A DNA stretch of 6,647 nucleotides from Flavobacteriaceae bacterium (GCA_013214425.1 JABSPN010000174.1:1-6647), one strand, 5' to 3'. Counted from the first letter of the stretch, positions 1 through 6,647 are shown. Numbers and translations are program-made. The notes: generated from the letters alone by a model not told the origin.

Positions 1-2025
1 GGTAAAAAGAAAGTAGCTGTTCCAACAACGGTTCATTGTGATCACTTAATTCAAGCGAAACTAGGAGCAGACAAAGATTTACAGGCTGCTTTAAATAATA
101 GTAATGAAGTGTTTAATTTCCTGGAGTCTGTTTCAAATAAATACGGAATTGGATTTTGGAAGCCTGGAGCAGGAATTATCCATCAGGTAGTTTTAGAAAA
201 TTATGCTTTCCCTGGAGGAATGATGATTGGTACCGATTCACATACAGTAAACGCTGGTGGATTAGGAATGGTAGCGATTGGAGTTGGTGGAGCAGACGCA
301 GTAGATGTAATGGCAGGTATGCCTTGGGAACTTAAGTTCCCAAAATTAATTGGAGTAAAGCTAACCGGAAAACTTTCTGGATGGACGGCACCTAAGGATG
401 TAATTCTAAAAGTTGCTGGTATTCTTACAGTAAAAGGAGGAACGGGATGTATCGTTGAGTACTTCGGACCGGGAGCAGAGGCAATGTCATGTACAGGTAA
501 AGGAACTATCTGTAATATGGGAGCCGAAATAGGCGCTACAACTTCTACATTCGGATATGACGAATCAATGGAACGTTACTTAAGAGCTACAGATAGAAAT
601 GATGTAGCAGATGCAGCCAATACAATTAAAGAACACTTAACAGGAGATGCAGAAGTATATGCAAATCCAGAACAATATTTTGATCAGGTAATCGAAATCA
701 ACTTAGACAAGTTAAAACCACATATAAATGGACCATTTACTCCAGATTTAGCAACTGAAGCTGGTACTGATATGACAGCTAAGGCTAAAGAAAATGATTG
801 GCCATTACAAGTAGAGTGGGGATTGATAGGCTCTTGTACAAACTCTTCTTACGAGGATTTATCACGTGCAGCGTCAATTGCTCAACAAGCTATTGATAAA
901 GGATTGAAAACCAAAGCTGAATTTGGAATTAACCCTGGATCGGAACAAGTTCGTTATACAGCAGATAGAGATGGTATCCTAACTGTTTTTGAGCAATTAG
1001 ATGCAAAAATATTTACTAATGCCTGTGGACCATGTATTGGTCAGTGGGGACGTTATGAAGATCCAAAGAATGCACCAAAGAACTCTATTGTACATTCATT
1101 CAATAGAAACTTTGCAAAACGTGCAGATGGTAACCCAAATACACATGCTTTCGTAGCCTCTCCTGAAATGGTTGCTGCTATAGCTATTTCTGGTCGATTG
1201 GACTTTAATCCTGTAACAGATAAATTACTTAATGAGAATGGAGAAGAGGTAATATTAGATGAACCAACAGGGTGGGAATTACCTTCAAATGGATTTGCAG
1301 TAGAAGATTCGGGTTATTTAGCTCCTGAAGAAGATGGAAGCCACGTTAACGTAGTAGTAGATCCAAATTCTGAAAGATTAGAATTATTAACACCATTTAC
1401 TCCTATAGGTGATGAAATAAAAGGAGCAAAACTGTTAATTAAAGCTCACGGTAAGTGTACAACAGATCATATCTCGATGGCTGGACCTTGGTTACGCTAC
1501 AGAGGGCATTTAGATAATATATCAAACAACTGTTTAATAGGCGCTGTGAATGCATACAACATGAAAACTAACTTTGTTAAGAGTCAGATTGATGGTGAGT
1601 ATGATGCGGTTCCAAAAATACAAAGAGCTTACAAGGCAGCAGGAATTCAAACAGTTGTAGTAGGTGATCACAACTATGGTGAAGGATCATCTAGAGAGCA
1701 CGCGGCTATGGAGCCAAGACACCTAGGAGTTGTTGCTGTTATTGTAAAATCATTTGCTCGTATCCATGAAACAAACCTTAAAAAACAAGGAATGTTAGGG
1801 TTGACATTTGCCAATGAGAATGATTATGATAAAATTCAAGAAGACGATACATTCAATTTCATAGACTTAAATGAGTTCGCACCTGGTAAACCGCTTATTA
1901 TCGAGATTGTTCATGCAGATGGTTTGCAAGATGTGATTAAAGTAAATCATACTTACAATCAGGGGCAGATAGAATGGTTTAAAGAAGGATCTGCCTTAAA
2001 CTTAATAAAGAAGCAGAACGCATAG
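1..2025 (+). CDS. acn: Aconitate hydratase, mitochondrial-type (5' partial)
   Basis: Interconverts citrate and isocitrate via cis-aconitate in the TCA cycle, in the cytoplasm, using a [4Fe-4S] cluster. The reading frame is open from base 1, so 674 C-terminal residues are present. Family members are about 755 residues, so roughly 80 N-terminal residues lie left of the window. A GTG at 109 is internal, because the codons before it encode conserved aconitase sequence (VPTTVHCDHLIQA). The cluster ligands are visible as Cys279 in GSCTNSS and Cys342/Cys345 in ACGPCIGQ (window numbering). The substrate motif GTDSHT lies near residues 77-82. The C-terminal swivel domain carries GDHNYGEGSSREHAA around residues 556-570. 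The sequence resembles mitochondrial ACO2 more than E. coli AcnA or AcnB. The frame is intact to the TAG at 2023-2025 and is followed by a strong terminator, so it ends its transcript. The identification is very secure; the symbol is generic. Confidence 0.97.
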   Translation, partial: GKKKVAVPTTVHCDHLIQAKLGADKDLQAALNNSNEVFNFLESVSNKYGIGFWKPGAGIIHQVVLENYAFPGGMMIGTDSHTVNAGGLGMVAIGVGGADAVDVMAGMPWELKFPKLIGVKLTGKLSGWTAPKDVILKVAGILTVKGGTGCIVEYFGPGAEAMSCTGKGTICNMGAEIGATTSTFGYDESMERYLRATDRNDVADAANTIKEHLTGDAEVYANPEQYFDQVIEINLDKLKPHINGPFTPDLATEAGTDMTAKAKENDWPLQVEWGLIGSCTNSSYEDLSRAASIAQQAIDKGLKTKAEFGINPGSEQVRYTADRDGILTVFEQLDAKIFTNACGPCIGQWGRYEDPKNAPKNSIVHSFNRNFAKRADGNPNTHAFVASPEMVAAIAISGRLDFNPVTDKLLNENGEEVILDEPTGWELPSNGFAVEDSGYLAPEEDGSHVNVVVDPNSERLELLTPFTPIGDEIKGAKLLIKAHGKCTTDHISMAGPWLRYRGHLDNISNNCLIGAVNAYNMKTNFVKSQIDGEYDAVPKIQRAYKAAGIQTVVVGDHNYGEGSSREHAAMEPRHLGVVAVIVKSFARIHETNLKKQGMLGLTFANENDYDKIQEDDTFNFIDLNEFAPGKPLIIEIVHADGLQDVIKVNHTYNQGQIEWFKEGSALNLIKKQNA

Positions 2026-2049
2026 AGATTTAAGATAAATATTCATATT

Positions 2050-2080
2050 AAAAAAGGGTTGTTTAACAACCCTTTTTTTT
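2050..2080 (+). terminator. Intrinsic terminator of the aconitase gene
   Basis: A stem GGGTTG (2056-2061) pairs with CAACCC (2067-2072) around the loop TTTAA. Six A's precede it and eight T's follow it, so the A/T flanks extend the stem. It starts 24 bases after the aconitase stop codon. The symmetric A and T tracts mean it could also stop transcription arriving from the right. Confidence 0.92.
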
Positions 2081-2241
2081 GCCTTTTTTTAAAATATAAC
2101 ACAAAAACGTAATATTAATCACAATGTTTATAAACCAAATACTATTCTTACAGTAAGTAATACTATGTTAATTTATCGTAATTTTCCTATAATTCTTTTC
2201 TTATACCTTTTGCGAAATTAACTTTATTAAAAGGAGAAAAA
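2081..2241 (+). other. AT-rich gap with an orphan Shine-Dalgarno sequence
   Basis: No coding frame is visible between the aconitase terminator and the S74 pseudogene. At 2229-2236 stands AAAAGGAG, a good Shine-Dalgarno-like sequence. It lies just before the first recognisable codons of the decayed signal peptide (2242), but no ATG follows at a proper distance. A T-rich stretch with TACCTTTTG at about 2203-2212 loosely resembles the Bacteroidota -7 element TAnnTTTG. I see no convincing -33 partner, so a promoter is not called. Confidence 0.35.
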
Positions 2242-2824
2242 ATAGCGCTTACTTGCCTGTTATTAAATACGTAGGCTATATTTTCTCAAGAGGGGATTGG
2301 AACAATTAAACCAGATGCGAGTGCAGCATTGGAGATATCGAGTAACTCTCAAAGAGTTCTTATTCCTAGTCTAGAACTAAATTATATAAATGACACAACC
2401 ACGATTACTACTCCTGATTAAAGTTTATTAGTATACAATTGGAAGTTCGTGGACACGCTACTTCAGACAAAAGACTAAAGAAAGAGACAGTATTATATGA
2501 CCATAGTTTAGATGCTATTATGTAAACCAAGCCTATTATGTATAAGTATAACGGTCAAGCTAGTTTTGCCTTAGATGATACTCACCTAGGAGTGATTGCT
2601 CAGGAACTAAAGGAAGTAGCTCAATATATGATTGGATCATATACTTTTGAAGATCCAGGTGCTAAAGAAAAACAGATTATTTTACTATAGACAATAGTGC
2701 TATAGTCTATATGTTGATCAATGCTATTCAGGAATTAAAGGAAACAGTAGATAGAAAACAAAGCCAATTCAATCAATTGAAAAAGGAGAGAAGTCTCTTA
2801 GCTATGAAAGTTGAAAAACAGTAA
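2242..2824 (+). pseudogene. Decayed secreted tail-fibre / peptidase S74 (endosialidase chaperone) protein
   Basis: Three pieces of one protein are readable. Piece A (2242-2439) gives IALTCLLLNT, a stop at 2272-2274, AIFSQ, then GIGTIKPDASAALEIS and RVLIPSLEL. This is the signal-peptide end plus the 'GIGT..P.ASA.L.I...G.LIP' opening common in Bacteroidota tail-fibre-domain proteins. A further stop at 2419-2421 precedes SLLVYN. Piece B, in another frame (about 2448-2680), reads SDKRLKKE, then a stop at 2523-2525, then TKPIMYKYNG and HLGVIAQELKEV, the core of the S74 intramolecular chaperone domain. Piece C, after a second frameshift near 2671-2683, reads IDNSAIVYMLINAIQELK and ends at the TAA at 2822-2824. 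Relatives normally have a long stretch, often hundreds of residues, between A and B, so an internal deletion near 2440-2450 is inferred. The start ATG is missing. In phage relatives the S74 domain trimerises the fibre and cleaves itself off; the role of cellular Bacteroidota homologues is poorly known. Decay is certain; the family call is good. Confidence 0.85.
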
Positions 2825-2853
2825 GTGTGTGTTACAATTTAATTTTTAAATGA

Positions 2854-2878
2854 ATCCGCTTTTAAAAGCGGATTTTTT
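2854..2878 (+). terminator. Hairpin terminator between converging transcripts
   Basis: The perfect inverted repeat ATCCGCTTTT (2854-2863) and AAAAGCGGAT (2864-2873) runs into six T's (2873-2878). It lies 30 bases after the S74 pseudogene stop and 11 bases beyond the ndh stop on the other strand. The T-run favours + strand termination. The minus-strand side has only a weak, interrupted T-rich tail, so for ndh it would work less well. Confidence 0.82.
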
Positions 2879-2884
2879 ATTGTC

Positions 2885-4153
2885 TTATTCTTTATAAGGT
2901 CTAACAATTAATCTGGTACCCTTGTCGAATCTTATATAAGACCAGGCCCAATTAATAAAGACGATGACTTTATTTCTGAAACCAACTAGCAGCATTAAAT
3001 GAACAAACATCCAGACAAACCAGGCAAAAAAACCTTGAAACTTGAATTTCGGCAAGTCAACAACAGCTAAATTTCTCCCAACCGTAGCCATAGTGCCTTT
3101 ATCATTGTATACAAAAGGTTTTCTTTTTTTGTCAAGGACCAAGCGATTAAAATTATTTGCAAGATGTATTCCTTGCTGCATGGCTACAGAACCTAACATG
3201 GCATGTCCATTAGGTGTATCATTACTATGAACCAATGCGACATCTCCCATAGCAAAGACACTTTCTTTTCCTGCTACTTCGAGAAAATCATTTACTTCAA
3301 TACGGTTACCTCTAGTAATATTTTCTTCAGAAAGACCTTCTACTGGATTTCCTTTAACACCAGCAGCCCAAATGAGGGTTTCACTATAAAAATCAGTTTT
3401 ACCATTTGTGGTCACCAGAGTTCCATCGTAATCGGTAACTAAAGTATTGGTCCAAATATGAACGCCAAGTTTTTTTAAGAATTCATGTGCTTTTTTTGAA
3501 GCAACTTCACTCATTGGTGCTAAAATTCGAGGAGCGGCCTCAACAAGATGTATTTTCATTCTCCTTATGTCCAAATCAGGATAGTCTTTTGGTAATACAT
3601 GATTTTTTAATTCAGCTAAAGCACCAGCTAATTCAACTCCGGTAGGTCCAGCTCCTACTATGATAAAGTTCATTAGCGCCTCTTGTTCCTTTAAATTTTT
3701 AGTATATAATGCTTTTTCGAAATTCTGAATAATCTTACTTCTCAGGTCGAGTGATTCAACCAGAGATTTCATGGAAATGGAGTTGTTTTCTAGGGAATCC
3801 ATTCCGAAGAAATTAGTCTTAGCTCCAGTAGCGATGACAAAATAATCATAACGAAGCGCTCCAGTTGAAGTATTGACGGTCTTTTCTGTGGCATTGATAC
3901 CATAGACTTCGGTTACTCTAAAATGAAAATTCGCCGCATTTTTAAATGTTCTTCTAATTGGATAGGCAATGGAATCGGGTTCTAGGCCAGAAGTCGCAAC
4001 CTGATATAATAAAGGCTGAAAAGTATGATAATTGTTTTTGTCTAGTAAAACAACTTGATAATGGTTTTTATTGAGCTTTTTGGCAAGATTAAGACCAGCA
4101 AATCCACCTCCAATGATAACGACTCTTTGTAAGTCGATTTCTGGTATATTCAT
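2885..4153 (-). CDS. ndh: Type II NADH dehydrogenase (NDH-2), NADH:quinone oxidoreductase
   Basis: Single-subunit flavoenzyme that passes electrons from NADH to the quinone pool (menaquinone in this group, by inference) at the inner face of the cytoplasmic membrane, without pumping protons. The 422 residues match the family length. Two Rossmann folds are visible. The FAD one has VVIIGGGFAG (residues 11-20), YHTFQPLLYQVATSGL (42-57) and the late FAD motif FAMGD (300-304). The NADH one has FIIVGAGPTGVELAG (163-177) with an acidic Glu205 (LVEAAPRIL) after it. AMQQG (324-328) matches the quinone-site region. The C-terminus (about 374-407) is rich in Trp and Phe and hydrophobic, as expected for membrane anchoring. 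The start is the ATG at 4151-4153, nine codons before the FAD-binding strand; no Shine-Dalgarno precedes it, normal for Bacteroidota. It converges on the S74 pseudogene and is probably monocistronic. All key motifs are intact. A related FAD-dependent oxidoreductase is a less likely alternative. Confidence 0.95.
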   Translation of the reverse strand: MNIPEIDLQRVVIIGGGFAGLNLAKKLNKNHYQVVLLDKNNYHTFQPLLYQVATSGLEPDSIAYPIRRTFKNAANFHFRVTEVYGINATEKTVNTSTGALRYDYFVIATGAKTNFFGMDSLENNSISMKSLVESLDLRSKIIQNFEKALYTKNLKEQEALMNFIIVGAGPTGVELAGALAELKNHVLPKDYPDLDIRRMKIHLVEAAPRILAPMSEVASKKAHEFLKKLGVHIWTNTLVTDYDGTLVTTNGKTDFYSETLIWAAGVKGNPVEGLSEENITRGNRIEVNDFLEVAGKESVFAMGDVALVHSNDTPNGHAMLGSVAMQQGIHLANNFNRLVLDKKRKPFVYNDKGTMATVGRNLAVVDLPKFKFQGFFAWFVWMFVHLMLLVGFRNKVIVFINWAWSYIRFDKGTRLIVRPYKE

Positions 4154-4187
4154 GAATTGTGTTTAGTAGTATAAATTTACAAAATTT

Positions 4188-4202
4188 TGACTTCAAAAGT
4201 CA
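4188..4202. promoter_or_regulatory. Short inverted repeat upstream of ndh
   Basis: TGACTT and AAGTCA are perfect inverted repeats around CAA, 35-49 bases before the ndh start. The position would suit an operator or 5'-leader hairpin, but a 6-base repeat in AT-rich DNA can arise by chance. No convincing Bacteroidota promoter (TTTG ... TAnnTTTG) was recognised in 4154-4257, although ndh must be transcribed from here or further upstream. Confidence 0.25.
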
Positions 4203-4257
4203 TTATTTCCTACCCTAATTTCGCTACAAAAAAGACTGTTTTTTCTGCGGGTTATTT

Positions 4258-4638
4258 TCAGCAAGACCAAAACTGAATTTTAAAATAGTAGTCGGCTCAG
4301 TTTTTTCCTTAACCATAGATCGTGAAGAAAATACATAGGCCGAATGTTACTCATGATAAAATTAAATTACCAGTATTCATCTTACCTAGGAAATTAACTA
4401 GAATAGCTCCAATTAGTATAGAAAGTAAGCCTATAGTTGCCCATCTGGTTATTAAGCCAAATGCTAAAAAGAATAACTCCAATAAAATGAGCAGTTATAA
4501 TATAGTGTATTATAAACATTCCATCTGGCTAGTTTTTGAAGGGTTCGAAAATTTAATTAATACATCTAGATTTTGTATGAAGATGACACCTTTAACAAAT
4601 AAAAAGTCAACTAAACTGATTTTTAGGATATCTATAAC
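4258..4638 (-). pseudogene. Decayed DoxX-like integral membrane protein
   Basis: One minus-strand frame of 127 codons stays readable as a membrane protein although five stop codons interrupt it, at 4510-4512, 4495-4497, 4351-4353, 4309-4311 and 4297-4299. In order it reads VDFLFVKGVIFIQNLDVLIKF, LLILLELFFLAFGLITRW, ATIGLLSILIGAILVNFLGK, VTFGLCIFFTIYG, then GKN-stop-ADYYFK. This follows the DoxX/DoxD-like pattern: a first helix with 'G.ifi..G..Kl', a second with 'E...g..L..GL.TR', a third ending 'AI.lV', and a last helix ending 'GpGk.S.D'. The damaged spots fall on expected conserved positions: the proline or alanine of GxGK and the serine of GKxS. No indel is needed over this span. The N-terminal part right of 4638 could not be aligned and no start is visible. 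The sequence is co-directional with the crt cluster and lies about 95 bases after its last stop. The pseudogene state is clear; the family is a pattern-based judgement. Confidence 0.68.
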
Positions 4639-4732
4639 ATAATAAGAATGAGTATTATTCTACTTTTTAATGTTTTAATATGTCCTATGATGAATGTTTT
4701 GTATGTAAAAAACTAAAAATAAAGCAATTATG

Positions 4733-5413
4733 TTATTTTTTCTCGAAATACTCAAGTAAGACTAAATTGGTAAGAATCATTGTAAAGGCGTAAATGGTAT
4801 CTTCAACAGGTATAGTGAGCATCCTGATTCCGAGGTTTTCTGAGTTGTTATACCATACCACTTCACTTTCAATTCCTGATCCGGTTAATATTCCATTTAC
4901 AATAAAAAATGGGATGAGCATGAATAAAAAAGTAATGAAGAATTTCCTGAGTAATTCAGGTTTGAAGCGATAGACTAAAGTCGTGAGTATAAAGCCATAT
5001 CCGAAGTTAACAAAAGAATACCAGCGATGGTAAAATACACCTGTAAGGACTAACAATATCAGAATGAAAAGGGTAGCAATTTTCTTAAAGAGATGCTTTG
5101 GAACAACAAGTTTTGCGTTTAATTCCAAAAGGGCGTAGTGCATGAATAGACAAGAGTAGGGAATGCATATAAAAAACATCCATTCCTCAATGGGTAGTTG
5201 CGCTATAGTGTGACCTAAATAATATTCAGGATTAAATCCCCAGAAACCATTTTTGGTAAAGATTACATCCCAACTAATGAAAAAAGCAGTCGTAATAATA
5301 ATCGCTAAGAGTATGCTTTTCCACTTTTTATAAAACTTTAATCTTGGATGAAAGCTTACTATAAAGGGTACAGATATAGAAGCCAGATTTAGAATGAGGT
5401 ATAAACTCTTCAT
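4733..5413 (-). CDS. crtYcd: Lycopene cyclase, CrtYcd-type membrane protein
   Basis: Predicted to close beta-ionone rings on lycopene, giving beta-carotene, in the cytoplasmic membrane. The 226 residues are almost entirely hydrophobic helices (about seven, for example residues 3-21, 33-51, 77-95, 112-126, 157-177 and 205-222). The protein is a tandem of two lycopene-cyclase domains, each known as a separate subunit (CrtYc, CrtYd) in some actinobacteria. The first repeat carries PIEEW (74-78) after GFWGFNPEYYLG; the second carries PVEDTIYAF (202-210) after LGIRMLTI. These paired acidic P-x-E-[ED] motifs mark the family and probably form the catalytic site. It is unrelated to the flavin-dependent CrtY of proteobacteria. 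It is the last gene of the crt cluster, five bases after the crtZ stop, with no Shine-Dalgarno before its ATG (5411-5413), so it probably relies on the shared transcript. No GC-rich terminator follows; only an AT-only inverted repeat overlaps the stop region. The ring type made (beta) is inferred from the neighbouring crtZ. Confidence 0.9.
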   Translation of the reverse strand: MKSLYLILNLASISVPFIVSFHPRLKFYKKWKSILLAIIITTAFFISWDVIFTKNGFWGFNPEYYLGHTIAQLPIEEWMFFICIPYSCLFMHYALLELNAKLVVPKHLFKKIATLFILILLVLTGVFYHRWYSFVNFGYGFILTTLVYRFKPELLRKFFITFLFMLIPFFIVNGILTGSGIESEVVWYNNSENLGIRMLTIPVEDTIYAFTMILTNLVLLEYFEKK

Positions 5414-5418
5414 TCGAA

Positions 5419-5874
5419 TTATTTGGCGTTTTTATAATATTTATATGGAAATAGGAGCATACCGAAACATTCACCATCTTCTTTACCAATGTGCTTATGG
5501 TGCATTTTATGAGCTCTTCTTACAGCTTTCCCGTAGCGACTATTGGCTTTTTTAAAAATCTTAAAACGTTGATGTATAAAAATATCATGAACCATAAAAT
5601 AAGTAAAACCATATACGAAAATGCCAATACCAACTGGTAGTCCGAAAGCGAAGATTTTAAACTTCCATAATAAAAAACAACCAATACTGACTAGCGCGTA
5701 AAAGATAAAAAAGGCATCATTACGCTCAAACCATGATTCGTGATCTTTTTTATGATGATCTTTATGTAATGACCATAAAAAGCCGTGCATGATATATTTA
5801 TGAGTAAACCATGCCATAAATTCCATCCAGAAGAACGTAGCAATGAAAACTAAAATCCAAATGAGTATATCCAT
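5419..5874 (-). CDS. crtZ: Beta-carotene hydroxylase (fatty acid hydroxylase superfamily)
   Basis: Di-iron membrane hydroxylase expected to add 3-hydroxyl groups to the rings of beta-carotene, giving beta-cryptoxanthin and zeaxanthin. The 151-residue length is slightly short of proteobacterial CrtZ (about 160-175) but usual for Bacteroidota. The histidine clusters that bind iron are all present: H25-K-Y-I-M-H30, H37-K-D-H40-H41, H96-D-I-F-I-H101 and H122-K-M-H125-H126. Hydrophobic segments lie at about residues 3-22, 54-70 and 80-97. The ATG (5872-5874) overlaps the crtB TAA by one base as TAATG, a typical translational-coupling junction, and no Shine-Dalgarno is seen. Its place between crtB and the lycopene cyclase supports a carotenoid substrate rather than a fatty acid or sterol. 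All catalytic residues are intact. Confidence 0.95.
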   Translation of the reverse strand: MDILIWILVFIATFFWMEFMAWFTHKYIMHGFLWSLHKDHHKKDHESWFERNDAFFIFYALVSIGCFLLWKFKIFAFGLPVGIGIFVYGFTYFMVHDIFIHQRFKIFKKANSRYGKAVRRAHKMHHKHIGKEDGECFGMLLFPYKYYKNAK

Positions 5875-6647
5875 TACATCAAATTTAATTGATATTTCAC
5901 ATAACTACGCGTTAAAAGTTCAAATTTTTTGTAGTTGGGTACTCTAACTCTAGTATTTTTTATTTCAATAGCTGGTGTACTTTGTAGTTTTTTTAATAAT
6001 TGACTGTAGTAGCGATAGGCTGTAAAAACTCCAAATTTTGCTTCAACAGGAAGTCTAACAATTCCTTTGTACCCTTCACTAAAATCAGATTCAATTTCAT
6101 TTATAATGAGTTGTTTAGAGTTTTCATCTAATGCATTTAGATTGGTGTTTGGGAAATAGGTACGTTCCAGTTCATCAAAATCGGCCTTTAAATCTCTTAA
6201 AAAGTTTACTTTTTGAAATGCAGAACCTAGCTTCATGGCGGCATATTTCAGTTCGTTATAAGCATCTTCATCTCCTTTTACAAATACTCTTAAACACATT
6301 AAACCTACCACATCGGCAGAACCATAGATATATTCTTGGTATTCTTCTTGAGTTTTATAAACACTTTTCGACAAATCTAATCGCATACTTTTCATAAAGG
6401 CTTGAATTAAATCTAAACCAATATTATATTGATGTGCGGTATGTTGAAAAGCATTAAGTATTGGATTAAGACTGATTTTATCTTCTAGAGCTTTATATAG
6501 ACTTCTTTCAAAATCATTGAAAAGGATTTCTTTATCGTAATCATGAAATGTATCCACTATTTCATCAGCAAAGCGAACAAAGCCATAAATATTATAGATG
6601 TCTTGTCTAATGCTTTTTCCCAGCATTTTAGTGGCAAGAGCAAAAGA
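5874..6647 (-). CDS. crtB: Phytoene synthase (5' partial)
   Basis: Condenses two geranylgeranyl diphosphates head to head into phytoene, the committed step of carotenoid synthesis; a trans-isoprenyl diphosphate synthase (squalene/phytoene synthase family). The frame is open to the window edge: residues SFALATK precede the internal Met at 6624-6626 and match the conserved 'ysTSFslAtr.l' start of the family. An ATG-initiated reading from 6626 would therefore be too short. 257 residues are present; flavobacterial homologues are about 280, so some 20 N-terminal residues lie to the right. Both Asp-rich Mg-diphosphate motifs are intact: FADEIVD (Asp28 and Asp32, counted from the window edge) and NFLRDLKAD (Asp152 and Asp156). 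YGSADVVGLMCLRVF (about 108-122) is also typical. The stop overlaps crtZ by one base. An upstream crtI in the same operon is expected from known flavobacterial clusters but is not visible here. Confidence 0.95.
   Translation of the reverse strand, partial: SFALATKMLGKSIRQDIYNIYGFVRFADEIVDTFHDYDKEILFNDFERSLYKALEDKISLNPILNAFQHTAHQYNIGLDLIQAFMKSMRLDLSKSVYKTQEEYQEYIYGSADVVGLMCLRVFVKGDEDAYNELKYAAMKLGSAFQKVNFLRDLKADFDELERTYFPNTNLNALDENSKQLIINEIESDFSEGYKGIVRLPVEAKFGVFTAYRYYSQLLKKLQSTPAIEIKNTRVRVPNYKKFELLTRSYVKYQLNLM

Noticed and set aside
109..111. GTG as the start of the aconitase gene.
   Set aside because: The 36 codons before it are in frame and encode conserved aconitase sequence, so the gene is simply cut by the left window edge.
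2242..2824. Programmed frameshifting in the S74 region.
   Set aside because: Besides the frame changes there are three in-frame stops, no start codon and a missing middle, which programmed frameshifting cannot explain.
3042..3442. Two short plus-strand open frames (62 and 79 codons) inside ndh.
   Set aside because: They lie fully within the well-conserved NDH-2 coding sequence on the other strand and show no family features.
4258..4638. Stop-codon recoding or readthrough that would make the DoxX-like frame functional.
   Set aside because: The stops are a mixture of TAA and TGA, lie at unrelated positions and partly replace conserved residues. The neighbouring genes use normal stops. Decay is the simpler explanation.
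4322..4642. A plus-strand open frame of 106 codons starting with GTG between ndh and the crt genes.
   Set aside because: It is antisense to the DoxX-like remnant. The amino-acid pattern on the minus strand is that of membrane helices of a known family, whereas the plus-strand product has no recognisable motif and no ribosome binding site.
4716..4745. AT-only inverted repeat (AAAAATAA / TTATTTTT on the minus strand) at the crtYcd stop as a terminator.
   Set aside because: The stem has no G-C pairs and overlaps the last codons. In such AT-rich DNA it is likely to be chance.
6131..6397. A plus-strand open frame of 88 codons.
   Set aside because: It is the antisense shadow of crtB, whose conserved motifs lie on the minus strand.

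Overview
The window looks like chromosomal DNA of a member of the Bacteroidota, most likely the class Flavobacteriia. The evidence is low G+C content, AT-rich gaps, genes mostly without Shine-Dalgarno sequences, a mitochondrial-type aconitase, a Bacteroidota-style type II NADH dehydrogenase, a CrtB-CrtZ-CrtYcd carotenoid cluster, and a remnant of a tail-fibre/S74-chaperone protein of a kind common in this phylum. The taxonomic call is inferred from protein resemblance; no database was searched.

Layout. Bases 1-2025 (+) hold the C-terminal 674 residues of aconitate hydratase, whose 5' end lies left of the window, followed by a clear intrinsic terminator (2050-2080). Bases 2242-2824 (+) hold a badly decayed secreted tail-fibre/peptidase S74 protein, recognisable in three pieces across different frames. 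A second hairpin (2854-2878) separates it from the converging ndh gene (2885-4153, -). Between ndh and the carotenoid genes lies an about 580-base gap with no intact gene. It contains a second relic, a DoxX-like membrane protein on the minus strand (4258-4638) broken by five in-frame stops. Bases 4733-6647 (-) form a tight cluster transcribed right to left: crtB (5' end cut by the window edge), crtZ and a CrtYcd-type lycopene cyclase.

How the genes work together. Aconitase (TCA cycle) and NDH-2 (NADH to quinone) are core respiratory functions. CrtB makes phytoene from two geranylgeranyl diphosphates, the cyclase makes beta-carotene from lycopene, and CrtZ hydroxylates beta-carotene towards zeaxanthin. 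The desaturase CrtI needed between phytoene and lycopene is not in the window and is expected upstream of crtB, beyond the right edge.

I found no undescribed system. The most informative non-routine content is the two pseudogenes in the apparently empty gaps. No tRNA, rRNA, CRISPR array, insertion sequence or phage module was seen.
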